Of a DNA stretch of 64,000 nt, positions 1 to 7,751 are shown piece after piece. The notes under the pieces were generated by a model, which did not search any database, had not been told where the DNA came from, and saw nothing but the letters and a program-made list of their open reading frames with translations. Position numbers and translations under genes: made by a program. The DNA lies in contig NZ_JBJQOQ010000008.1 in assembly GCF_046036945.1 (NCBI RefSeq), forward strand, positions 1 to 64,000, read 5' to 3'. Within the stretch, counting starts at the first letter, position 1; every line of letters begins with the position of its first letter. The DNA comes from Brevibacillus_C sp046036945 (GTDB lineage Bacteria > Bacillota > Bacilli > Brevibacillales > Brevibacillaceae).

Positions 1-10
1 ACGGAAAAAA

Positions 11-77
11 ACGGCACACGCTTGTCGACCAAATGCTACGTTGAGTTACTCCCAGTCATTTTTGGTCGACGTGCCGT
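11..77. repeat. Imperfect inverted repeat
   Basis: The arm at 11-33 (acggcac, six extra bases, gtcgaccaaa) is complementary to the arm at 61-77 (tttggtcgacgtgccgt). This gives 17 paired bases with a 6-base bulge and a 27-base loop, followed by tttt. It could be the terminator of a gene left of the window or part of a dispersed repeat. No gene is supported in 1-240. Confidence 0.5.
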
Positions 78-189
78 TTTGTGAAGTGGAGACGGCCAGT
101 CCAGCTCCCCCGCTGGCGTGCCACGAACGAAGCGAGCCCATTTTTCTCGGTCTCACGGCCTATGTTTACCATAAGCCAAAAACAAAAAA

Positions 190-220
190 CGCGAGGTGCA
201 AAACTGAACTGCACCCCGCG
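190..220 (-). terminator. Rho-independent terminator of the EamA gene
   Basis: The stem cgcgaggtgca (190-200) pairs with tgcaccccgcg (210-220) with one G:U pair. Read on the minus strand it is followed by a T-rich tract (complement of 180-189), just beyond the stop of the minus-strand exporter gene. Confidence 0.75.
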
Positions 221-240
221 TTTTCACATTTCAACCACAA

Positions 241-1194
241 CTATGCCGACCGCTTTTCCGGCCGCCCCGGCCGCTGCCCTCTCCATTGCCTGACCCAAGC
301 GTTGATCGGCAGCTCCGCCAGGATCATCCCGCTGAGGATTAAAGCGCAGCCCACCAATTGCGTCGTCGTAAGAATTTCGTTGATCCACAGATAAGAGGTG
401 ATTGCAGCGAACACCGGCTCCAAGGAATAGATCAGCGCCACGCGGGTCGGAGACGTCTTCTTTTGCAGCGTCGTCTGCGCCAAAAAGGCCAAGGCCGTAC
501 CAGGTATGGCGGTGACGAACAAGCCCCAGGCTACTTCCGGTTTCGCCAGCGTGCCGATGTCAAAGGCCAGATGCCAGTCTTCAAAGCAGAAAGCGTACAC
601 GAAACTGAGCGCGGAAACTGTCAAAAGCTGCACAATTGCCAGCAGAAACGCCGAATAGTGCGGGGCGTACTTGCCGGTGAAGACGATCTGCAGGGCAAAA
701 CAGATCGTACAGCCGAAGACCAGCAGATCCCCCAGGTTGATCGTCAGCGAGTCGCTGAGCGTCAAGAAGTACAAACCGCACGCCGCCAGCACCACGCCAA
801 ACACTGCCGGCAGCTTTACCTTCTGCTTTAACAGCAGGAAGGCCAGCAGCGGGACGAGCACAACCGACAATCCCGTGATAAATCCGGCCTTTGACGGAGT
901 CGTATAGAGCAGGCCGACGGTTTGAAATGCGTAGCCGCCGAACAGCCAAACGCCGAGAAAGGCGCCTGCTCCGACAAGCCGCCACGAGATGGTCGACCAG
1001 GCATTGCGGAAAAACAAACTCATGATAACGATTAAAAAAATGGAGGCAACCAAAAAGCGAACAGCGTTAAAGGTATTGGGGGGCAAAAGTCCGATGGCGT
1101 TTTGCACGACCACAAAAGTCGCACCCCAAACAAGTACGACCAGCCCCAGAATCATATCGGCAAGGATTGAATTTTTCAACGTTTTGCACCCCAT
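241..1194 (-). CDS. EamA/DMT-family membrane transporter
   Basis: This is a 317-residue, highly hydrophobic protein with about ten predicted membrane helices arranged as two repeated EamA halves. The N-terminal half carries the typical early motif LVWGATFVVVQNAIG (from about residue 20), and the second half has the family-like ALIYSLEPVFAAITSYLW stretch (about residues 253-270). EamA proteins are drug/metabolite transporters that usually export amino acids, metabolites or toxic compounds; the substrate cannot be read from the sequence. It is transcribed divergently from the hem operon and closed by its own terminator. The start at 1194 has only a weak Shine-Dalgarno sequence, and an internal ATG at about codon 14 is an alternative. 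Confidence 0.85.
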   Translation of the reverse strand: MGCKTLKNSILADMILGLVVLVWGATFVVVQNAIGLLPPNTFNAVRFLVASIFLIVIMSLFFRNAWSTISWRLVGAGAFLGVWLFGGYAFQTVGLLYTTPSKAGFITGLSVVLVPLLAFLLLKQKVKLPAVFGVVLAACGLYFLTLSDSLTINLGDLLVFGCTICFALQIVFTGKYAPHYSAFLLAIVQLLTVSALSFVYAFCFEDWHLAFDIGTLAKPEVAWGLFVTAIPGTALAFLAQTTLQKKTSPTRVALIYSLEPVFAAITSYLWINEILTTTQLVGCALILSGMILAELPINAWVRQWRGQRPGRPEKRSA

Positions 1195-1347
1195 GTTCCA
1201 CAGTTAATAGAGCCATTTTATCACTTTTTTGCCAGAATGGTTACTCCCTTTTTTGTGGTGCCGGGTTCGAACTGCCGGGCTTGACAATCCCCAATCTGCA
1301 AGCTTAATAAACTTTTCACATTTGAAAGTGGCCTTCTCGGGACATAA

Positions 1348-1356
1348 TGTTATAAT
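1348..1356 (+). promoter_or_regulatory. Probable extended -10 promoter of the hem operon
   Basis: TGTTATAAT is a perfect extended -10 element (TGnTATAAT) lying 50 bases before the hemA ATG. No good -35 box sits 17 bases upstream (gtggcc at 1328-1333), so this would be an extended -10 type promoter. Confidence 0.5.
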
Positions 1357-1405
1357 AAGAGTGCATTTTACGAGAAGAAAACGCATGGAAATCTGGGAGG
1401 AAGCT

Positions 1406-2770
1406 ATGGAAATTCTGCTCTTAGGCCTTAATTATAAAACGGCACCTGTTGAAATCAGGGAAAAGTTCACGTTCAATGACGACAGCACCCCAAGGGCTTT
1501 GCATCTCCTCTCCCAGACAAAAAGCGTTGTGGAAAGTGTCATCCTCGGTACCTGTAACCGCACGGAAATCTACGTTATCTGCGATCAGCTGCACACAGGC
1601 CGTTTTTACACGCGCAATTTTTTGGCGGAATGGTTTGGCGTCGACAAAGAAGCAATCCAGCCGCATTTGTATATAAAGGAAAACGATGAAGCGATAGAGC
1701 ATCTGTTCCGGGTCACCTGCGGACTTGACTCCATGGTGATGGGCGAGACGCAGATTTTGGGGCAGGTGCGCGACGCTTTTCTTCTGGCCCAGCAGAACGG
1801 CACGACCGGGACCGTGTTCAACACGCTGTTCAAACAGGCCGTCACCCTGGCCAAGCGGGCTCACACCGAAACGGAGATCGGCCAAAACGCGGTATCTGTC
1901 AGCTACGCCGCAATCGAACTGGGCAAAAAGATCTTCGGATCCTTCCAGGGCAAGGAAGTCCTGATTATTGGGGCCGGCAAGATGAGCGAGCTGGCGGCCA
2001 AACACCTGCACAGCAACGGCGTGTCTCGCGTCCGTGTCGCCAACCGGACACTGGAGCGGGCTGCCCAGCTGGCGGAGAAATTCCACGGACAGGCATGCGG
2101 GCTGGATCAACTGCCCGACTTGCTGCAGTCGGCCGATATTGTGATCAGCTCTACCGGAGCCAGCGGCTACGTCGTGACCAAGGAGCAGTTGAAGCCGATC
2201 ATGAAGCAGCGAAAGCAGCGCCCGCTGTTTATGATCGACATCGCCGTGCCGCGTGACTTGGATCCGGGACTGCACGAGCTGGACAACGTTTTCCTCTACG
2301 ACATCGACGATCTGGAAGGCATTGTCGCCAGCAACCTGGAGGAGCGGTCCAAGGAGGCGGTGCGGATTGAAGCGATGATCGGCGAGGAAATGGTCGCCTT
2401 CAAGAGCTGGTTCCAGACGCTGGGCGTGGTGCCGCTGATCTCGGCGCTGCGCGAGAAGGCGTTGGACATTCACAGCGATGCGATGCGCAAAATCGAGAAT
2501 AAGCTTCCCGACTTGACCGAGCAGGAGCTTCACATCATTCGCAAACACACTCGCGGCATCATCAACCAACTGCTGCATTCGCCGATGGTTCGCCTGAAGG
2601 AACTGGCGGTGCAAAAACGCGCAGACGAGGTCTTTGAGATTTTCTCCTCGATTTTTGCTCTGGAAGAGATCATGGAACGCCGTGAACAAGAGGCGGCATG
2701 GGAAGAGAGAAAGAAACAGGCTGCAGGGCCTGAACATGGGTTGGCGACCCAAACGGGCAAACAGTTTTAG
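1406..2770 (+). CDS. hemA: Glutamyl-tRNA reductase
   Basis: A 454-residue enzyme that reduces glutamyl-tRNA(Glu) to glutamate-1-semialdehyde, the first committed step of C5-pathway tetrapyrrole synthesis. The catalytic cysteine is Cys-50 in the motif LGTCNRTEIY. The substrate-binding stretch CGLDSMVMGETQILGQV, the NADPH-binding GAGKM loop near residue 195 and the C-terminal dimerisation helix region follow in the usual order. The ATG at 1406 is chosen because GGGAGG lies 5 bases upstream and the N-terminus then matches the family (MEILLLGLNYKTAPVEIREK). An in-frame ATG at 1385 is less likely. It is the first gene of the hem operon, with hemX starting 22 bases later. Confidence 0.97.
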   Translation: MEILLLGLNYKTAPVEIREKFTFNDDSTPRALHLLSQTKSVVESVILGTCNRTEIYVICDQLHTGRFYTRNFLAEWFGVDKEAIQPHLYIKENDEAIEHLFRVTCGLDSMVMGETQILGQVRDAFLLAQQNGTTGTVFNTLFKQAVTLAKRAHTETEIGQNAVSVSYAAIELGKKIFGSFQGKEVLIIGAGKMSELAAKHLHSNGVSRVRVANRTLERAAQLAEKFHGQACGLDQLPDLLQSADIVISSTGASGYVVTKEQLKPIMKQRKQRPLFMIDIAVPRDLDPGLHELDNVFLYDIDDLEGIVASNLEERSKEAVRIEAMIGEEMVAFKSWFQTLGVVPLISALREKALDIHSDAMRKIENKLPDLTEQELHIIRKHTRGIINQLLHSPMVRLKELAVQKRADEVFEIFSSIFALEEIMERREQEAAWEERKKQAAGPEHGLATQTGKQF

Positions 2771-2792
2771 GTGATACAAGGGGGAGGGTGCG

Positions 2793-3611
2793 ATGGCGGA
2801 AGCGAGATGGATCTACGATCTGACGATCTTTCTCTACGCAGCGAGCGTTCTCTTCTACTTTAACGACTTCTTGCTGAGCAACCGGAAAGCGAACCGTATC
2901 GCTTTCGGGTTGCTTGCTGTCGTTTGGGCGCTGCAAACCGTGTTCTTCGTTTCGCAAATGGCGGCGAAACCTTACTTTCCGGTGCTGACCCTATTTGAGA
3001 CGCTCTTTTTTTATTCGTGGATACTGGTAACGGTTTCCTTGGCAATCAATTACTTTTTCCGCATCGATTTGCTGATATTTTTTCTCAACGTGATTGGCTT
3101 TGTCGTCTTGACGGCTTCCATGTTCTTTCCGGAAACGTCAAGCGCTGCCCACTCCAAAGTGATATCCGAGCTGCTGTTTATCCACGTTACGCTGGCTATG
3201 TTCAGCTATGCCGCTTTCGCGCTGTCGATGATTCTGTCGGTGCTGTACCTCCTGCAAAACAAGCTGCTCAAGCAGAAGCGCTGGACGCCTCTCTTGCGGC
3301 GGCTGCCCAGTTTGGATAAGCTGGAGCTCTTCTCGTACTGGACCAATATGGTCGGAGTTCCGCTCCTCTTGATGTCGCTGCTGCTGGGGGCGATTTGGGC
3401 CCAGTTGGTGGAAACCGGGGGGTTCTGGACGGACGCAAAAGTTTGGATGTCGCTTTTGGTACTGCTTGCTTACTCCATTTTGCTGTACAAACGGTTTACC
3501 GAGGACTGGCTGGGACGCAAACTGGCTTGGGGAAATCTCGTCGCATTTGTTATTCTACTCTTAAATTTTGTTTTTACTGATGTCATTTCCAACTTCCACC
3601 GCTGGATGTAA
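2793..3611 (+). CDS. hemX: HemX-type cytochrome c assembly membrane protein
   Basis: A 272-residue membrane protein with about eight hydrophobic helices, matching HemX/CcsA-like proteins in length and in position directly after hemA. In B. subtilis HemX lowers the cellular amount of HemA, so it acts as a negative regulator of 5-aminolevulinate synthesis rather than as a pathway enzyme. This role is taken from family knowledge. The ATG follows a strong GGGGGAGGG site. Confidence 0.9.
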   Translation: MAEARWIYDLTIFLYAASVLFYFNDFLLSNRKANRIAFGLLAVVWALQTVFFVSQMAAKPYFPVLTLFETLFFYSWILVTVSLAINYFFRIDLLIFFLNVIGFVVLTASMFFPETSSAAHSKVISELLFIHVTLAMFSYAAFALSMILSVLYLLQNKLLKQKRWTPLLRRLPSLDKLELFSYWTNMVGVPLLLMSLLLGAIWAQLVETGGFWTDAKVWMSLLVLLAYSILLYKRFTEDWLGRKLAWGNLVAFVILLLNFVFTDVISNFHRWM

Positions 3612-3627
3612 AAAAGAGGTGACAGCG

Positions 3628-4305
3628 ATGAAAAAACAGTATCCTTTGATGATCGATCTGACGGGGCGTGACTGCCTGGTGGTCGGCGGCGGTGGAGTTG
3701 CCCTTCGCAAAGCAGCTTCACTGGCTGCAGCTGGCGCGATTGTCACGCTGATCTCGCCGGAACTGCATCCCGATCTTGCAGAGATGGTTGCATGCGGTCA
3801 GGTACATTGGCGAAAGGAGCCTTTTGGCGGCCAGGATGTGAGCGGCTATGACCTGGTTGTGGCGGCGACCGATCAACCGGAGGTGAATTTTGCCGTCTAC
3901 CAGGCAGTGGCGGCCAACCGGGGCTGGATTAACATCGTCGATCGTCCCGACTTGTGTAATTTTATCGTCCCGTCTTCGGTGCATCGCGGGAAGCTGGTCA
4001 TCTCCGTTTCTACATCGGGAGCCAGTCCCGCTCTGGCCAGAAAGATCAAACAGAAGATCGAGCAGGAGTTTGGCCCGGAGTACGAACAGTATCTCGACTT
4101 TCTCGCACAGATGAGACGGCGGGTGCTCGCCGAGGTGGAGAATCCCGAGAAGAGAAGACAGCTTTTTCAACAGCTGCTTGACGACGCGTTTTTACACGCG
4201 TCCAAGGAACAACAAAATCAGATGGCAGAAGCCTTGCTCGAGCGATGCAAGACGGGCGGGGCGCAGGGAGGCAACGATGAGACAGTGGAAAGTAGGTTCG
4301 CGTAA
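3628..4305 (+). CDS. sirC: Precorrin-2 dehydrogenase (SirC/MET8/CysG N-terminal family)
   Basis: A 225-residue protein whose N-terminal Rossmann fold carries the glycine-rich loop VVGGGGVALRKA (about residues 18-30). It is followed by the family motif INIVDRPDLCNFIVPS and then SVSTSGASPALARKIK. It oxidises precorrin-2 to sirohydrochlorin with NAD. Asp-105 lies where E. coli CysG has its catalytic Asp-104, so a bifunctional dehydrogenase/ferrochelatase is possible, although B. megaterium SirC lacks chelatase activity. The ATG at 3628 is preferred over the longer frame because GAGGTG lies just upstream and the longer frame would overlap hemX. Its end overlaps hemC by 29 bases, so translation is probably coupled. 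The placement supplies siroheme synthesis directly within the hem operon. Confidence 0.9.
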   Translation: MKKQYPLMIDLTGRDCLVVGGGGVALRKAASLAAAGAIVTLISPELHPDLAEMVACGQVHWRKEPFGGQDVSGYDLVVAATDQPEVNFAVYQAVAANRGWINIVDRPDLCNFIVPSSVHRGKLVISVSTSGASPALARKIKQKIEQEFGPEYEQYLDFLAQMRRRVLAEVENPEKRRQLFQQLLDDAFLHASKEQQNQMAEALLERCKTGGAQGGNDETVESRFA

Positions 4306-5224
4306 AAGCATGCTGGCCTTGACCCAGACCAACTGGGTGATCGATCAGCTGAGGAAGCTTGCGCCAAGCGATTCTTTTGAGATACATGAGATCGTGACCA
4401 AAGGGGACGTCATCCTGGACGTCACGTTGTCCAAGGTAGGCGGCAAAGGGCTGTTCGTCAAGGAAATCGAACAGTCGCTGCTGGACAAGAAAACCGACAT
4501 GGCTGTCCACAGCATGAAAGACATGCCGTCGGAACTGCCTCCCGGACTTGTGATCGGGGCCGTTCCGAAGCGTGTCGACCCCAGGGATGTGCTTCTGTCC
4601 AAGGAAGGCAAAACGCTGGGCGAATTGCCGCAGGGGGCGCTGGTCGGGACAAGCAGTTTGCGGCGGGCCGCCCAACTGCTCGCTTACCGTCCGGATCTTC
4701 GAATCGAGCCGATTCGCGGCAACATCGACACCCGCATGCGAAAACTGCGGGAAGGCCATTTTGACGCGATCGTACTGGCAGCAGCCGGACTGGAGCGGGT
4801 CAACTGGGAGGGGACGGTCGATCAGTTCCTCCCGGTCGAGATCAGTCTACCCGCCGTGGGCCAAGGGGCCCTTGCCATTGAATGCCGCGAGGACGACGAA
4901 GAGATGCTGGCGCTCTTGTCCCACTTCGATCACGCGCCCACCCGGCTGGCAGTGACGGCGGAGCGAACGCTGCTGTACAAACTGCAGGGCAGCTGCCAGG
5001 TGCCGATCGGCGGGTACGCAACAGTGGAGGAGGGTCATGCCGAAGGCGGCGGGCCGCTGATCCGCTTGACCGGCTTGGTGGCCGATCCCTCGGGCAAGGA
5101 GGTATACAAAGAGACGCTGGTCGGCAGCGACCCGGCGGCATTGGGATTGCAAGTTGCCGAGCGGTTGCTGGCAAGCGGTGCTGGCGACGTGCTGGCAAAG
5201 GTGACGGAGGAGAATCAGCAATGA
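4277..5224 (+). CDS. hemC: Porphobilinogen deaminase (hydroxymethylbilane synthase)
   Basis: A 315-residue enzyme that polymerises four porphobilinogen molecules into hydroxymethylbilane. The N-terminal VGSRKSMLALTQTNWVI motif and the VHSMKDMP segment fit the family. GTSSLRRAAQLLAYRPDL contains the conserved arginines, and the cofactor-anchoring cysteine is in the LQGSCQVPIGGYA motif of domain 3. The ATG at 4277 has GGGAGG five bases upstream and starts inside the end of the preceding gene. The stop overlaps the next start by ATGA. Confidence 0.96.
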   Translation: MRQWKVGSRKSMLALTQTNWVIDQLRKLAPSDSFEIHEIVTKGDVILDVTLSKVGGKGLFVKEIEQSLLDKKTDMAVHSMKDMPSELPPGLVIGAVPKRVDPRDVLLSKEGKTLGELPQGALVGTSSLRRAAQLLAYRPDLRIEPIRGNIDTRMRKLREGHFDAIVLAAAGLERVNWEGTVDQFLPVEISLPAVGQGALAIECREDDEEMLALLSHFDHAPTRLAVTAERTLLYKLQGSCQVPIGGYATVEEGHAEGGGPLIRLTGLVADPSGKEVYKETLVGSDPAALGLQVAERLLASGAGDVLAKVTEENQQ

Positions 5225-6735
5225 GCAGAAGCAAAGTCTTTTTGGTCGGAGCGGGTCCCGGTGATCCCAAGTTGATCACGGTGCGCGGATTGGAAGCAAT
5301 TCGGCTCGCTGACTGTATCGTTTACGACCGGTTGGCCAGTTCGCAGCTGCTCTCCCATGCCAAGCCGGCCGCTGAACTGATCTACTGCGGCAAGCTTCCC
5401 GACCGGCACACTTTGACACAGGAAGAGATCAACCAGTTGCTGGTCGAGAAAGCACAGGAAGGAAAAGTGGTGACACGGCTAAAAGGGGGCGACCCGTCCG
5501 TCTTTGGCCGTGTCGGCGAAGAGGCGGAAGAACTGGCCAAACACGATATCCCCTTTGAGATCGTGCCGGGGATTACTTCCGGCATCGCCGTCCCGGCATA
5601 CGCGGGGATTCCCGTCACTCACCGCAATTTCAATTCCGCTTTCGCCTTCGTCACCGGCCATGAACGGCCGGAGAAGACGGCGTCGAGCATCAATTGGGAA
5701 AAATTGTCTACTGCCGTCGAGACGATTATTTTTTACATGGGCGTTGCCAACCTGCCGTTCATCTGCGAGCAATTGATCAAGTACGGACGCTCGCCGAAGA
5801 CCCCTGTCGCCCTGATCCGCTGGGGCACGACTGTCGATCAGGAGACGCTGGTCGGCACCTTGGAGGACATTGTCGAGAAGCGTGAAGCGGTCGGGCTGAC
5901 GAATCCGGCGATCATCATCGTCGGCGAGGTCGTCCGCTTGCGAGACAAGCTGCAGTGGTTTGAGAAAAAACCGCTGTTCGGCAAGCGCGTGTTGGTGACG
6001 CGCGCCCGCAGCCAAGCGAGTGAATTGAGCGAAAAGATCGTCGAGTTGGGCGGAGAGGCGTACGAGTTTCCGCTGATCAAAATGGTGCCGCCCAAAGAGA
6101 GCAGGCCGCTTGACGAGGCGCTGTCCAACCTGGGATCGTACGACTGGGTGATGTTTACCAGCGTGAACGGGGTATCCTTTTTCTTCCAAAGGATGCGCGA
6201 GCTGGGCATTGACATTCGCACGCTTTCGGGAAAAGTGGCGGCAGTCGGTCCCAAGACGGCGGAAGCGCTCCGCGAGCGGGGGCTGACAGTCGCCGTGCTG
6301 CCGGGCGACTTTACCGCTGAAGGACTGCTGGAGAGTCTTGAAGGCCAATTGAATCCCGGCGAAAAGGTGCTCCTGCCGCGCGCAGACATCGCCCGGAAGA
6401 CGCTGCCGCGCGAGCTGCGCAAGCTGGGGCTGGAAGTGACGGAAGCCGATACTTATGATACAGTGATAGATGCGGAGAATGCAGCGGAAATGGCGCAATT
6501 GCTGGAAAAAAAGGCGATCCAGCTGATCACTTTCGCCAGTTCGTCCACTGTGAAAAACTTTGTGAAGGCGATGGCCGGACACGACTTGACCCGCTTGCTT
6601 GAAGGGGTTCAAATCGCCTGCATCGGCCCGATAACGGCGGGGACGGCAAAAGATTTGGGTCTGCCCGTTCACGTCGTCGCCAAGGAATACACGATTCAGG
6701 GACTGCTTGACGCTGTCCTGCAAAATGGAGAATAA
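5221..6735 (+). CDS. cobA-hemD: Uroporphyrinogen-III C-methyltransferase / uroporphyrinogen-III synthase fusion
   Basis: This 504-residue protein joins two enzymes. Residues 1 to about 245 are a CobA/SUMT methyltransferase, shown by VGAGPGDPKLITVRGLEA at the N-terminus, the LKGGDPSVFGR motif and the VPGITSG motif. It converts uroporphyrinogen III to precorrin-2 using two SAM. Residues about 255 to 500 are HemD, starting at GKRVLVTRARSQASEL. HemD cyclises hydroxymethylbilane to uroporphyrinogen III. The fusion makes uroporphyrinogen III and diverts it to precorrin-2, feeding the dehydrogenase encoded two genes upstream. It starts in a 4-base overlap with hemC. Confidence 0.95.
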   Translation: MSRSKVFLVGAGPGDPKLITVRGLEAIRLADCIVYDRLASSQLLSHAKPAAELIYCGKLPDRHTLTQEEINQLLVEKAQEGKVVTRLKGGDPSVFGRVGEEAEELAKHDIPFEIVPGITSGIAVPAYAGIPVTHRNFNSAFAFVTGHERPEKTASSINWEKLSTAVETIIFYMGVANLPFICEQLIKYGRSPKTPVALIRWGTTVDQETLVGTLEDIVEKREAVGLTNPAIIIVGEVVRLRDKLQWFEKKPLFGKRVLVTRARSQASELSEKIVELGGEAYEFPLIKMVPPKESRPLDEALSNLGSYDWVMFTSVNGVSFFFQRMRELGIDIRTLSGKVAAVGPKTAEALRERGLTVAVLPGDFTAEGLLESLEGQLNPGEKVLLPRADIARKTLPRELRKLGLEVTEADTYDTVIDAENAAEMAQLLEKKAIQLITFASSSTVKNFVKAMAGHDLTRLLEGVQIACIGPITAGTAKDLGLPVHVVAKEYTIQGLLDAVLQNGE

Positions 6736-6766
6736 ACAACCTGATAACCGTTTGGGGGGAGAGAAT

Positions 6767-7750
6767 ATGGCTATACAGTTTGATCGTCACCGCCGGCTGC
6801 GCACCAGTCAGGGAATGCGCAGCCTCGTCCGCGAGCACTACGTACGGACAGAGGATTTGATGTATCCGCTATTCGTCGTCGAAGGGGAGAACATCAAGGA
6901 AGAGATTCCGTCAATGCCGGGAGTCTTCCACTTCTCGTTGGATCGGCTAAAAGAGGAAATGGCGGAGGTGGCCGCTCTTGGGATTCCGTCTGTGATGCTG
7001 TTTGGCGTCCCGAACCACAAAGACGCCTGCGGGTCGGAGGCGTACGCTGACACGGGAATCGTGCAGCGGGCGATTCGCCAGATCAAGGCCGACCATCCGG
7101 ATATGATCATTGCCGCCGACAACTGTTTGTGCCAGTTTACCGATCACGGCCACTGCGGCGTGCTGACTGACGACGGACAGATCGACAACGACGAATCCTT
7201 GACCTTGCTCGCGAAGACGGCTGTCTCCCAGGCCAAGGCCGGTGCCGATATCATCGCTCCGTCCAACATGATGGACGGCTTCGTGGCAGCGATCCGCGAA
7301 GCGCTGGATGAGGCCGGATTGGTTCATGTTCCGATCATGTCGTACGCTGTGAAGTACGCTTCCTCGTTCTATGGTCCATTCCGCGATGCTGCTCATTCGT
7401 CGCCGAAGTCGGGGGACCGCAAGACGTATCAGATGGATCCGGGCAATGCCCGCGAAGGGCTGCGCGAGGCGGCGTCTGACGTCATGGAGGGGGCCGACTT
7501 CCTGATGGTAAAACCGGGGCTCGCTTACCTCGACATGGTGCACCGCCTGAAGGAAAGCTTTGATTTGCCGCTCGTCGTCTACAACGTCAGCGGCGAGTAC
7601 TCGATGGTCAAAGCGGCGGCCGAAAAGGGCTGGATCGACGAAGAGAAGATCGTGATGGAAATGATGACGGGATTTAAGCGGGCCGGAGCGGATATCATTA
7701 TAACGTATCACGCCAAAGACGTGGCCGGTTGGCTGCAAGGAGGGAAATAA
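6767..7750 (+). CDS. hemB: Delta-aminolevulinic acid dehydratase (porphobilinogen synthase)
   Basis: A 327-residue enzyme that condenses two 5-aminolevulinate molecules to porphobilinogen. The zinc-type metal site is seen in the sequence around DNCLCQFTDHGHCG. The two Schiff-base lysines fall in the segments MSYAVKYASSFYGPFRDAA and LMVKPGLAYLD. The ATG at 6767 follows GGGGGGAGAGAAT; the upstream in-frame start would overlap the fusion gene. The downstream decarboxylase starts immediately after the stop. Confidence 0.96.
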   Translation: MAIQFDRHRRLRTSQGMRSLVREHYVRTEDLMYPLFVVEGENIKEEIPSMPGVFHFSLDRLKEEMAEVAALGIPSVMLFGVPNHKDACGSEAYADTGIVQRAIRQIKADHPDMIIAADNCLCQFTDHGHCGVLTDDGQIDNDESLTLLAKTAVSQAKAGADIIAPSNMMDGFVAAIREALDEAGLVHVPIMSYAVKYASSFYGPFRDAAHSSPKSGDRKTYQMDPGNAREGLREAASDVMEGADFLMVKPGLAYLDMVHRLKESFDLPLVVYNVSGEYSMVKAAAEKGWIDEEKIVMEMMTGFKRAGADIIITYHAKDVAGWLQGGK

Positions 7751-7751
7751 G

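Noticed and set aside
1260..1290. tRNA-like ggttcgaact segment upstream of hemA
   Set aside because: It resembles a T-arm, but no stems for an acceptor, D or anticodon arm can be paired around it.
1421..2779. 452-residue minus-strand reading frame
   Set aside because: It lies opposite hemA, is rich in Arg/His/Gln as expected for a shadow frame, has no motif and no ribosome site.
5479..6723. 414-residue minus-strand reading frame
   Set aside because: Complement of the CobA-HemD fusion; its composition is that of an antisense shadow.
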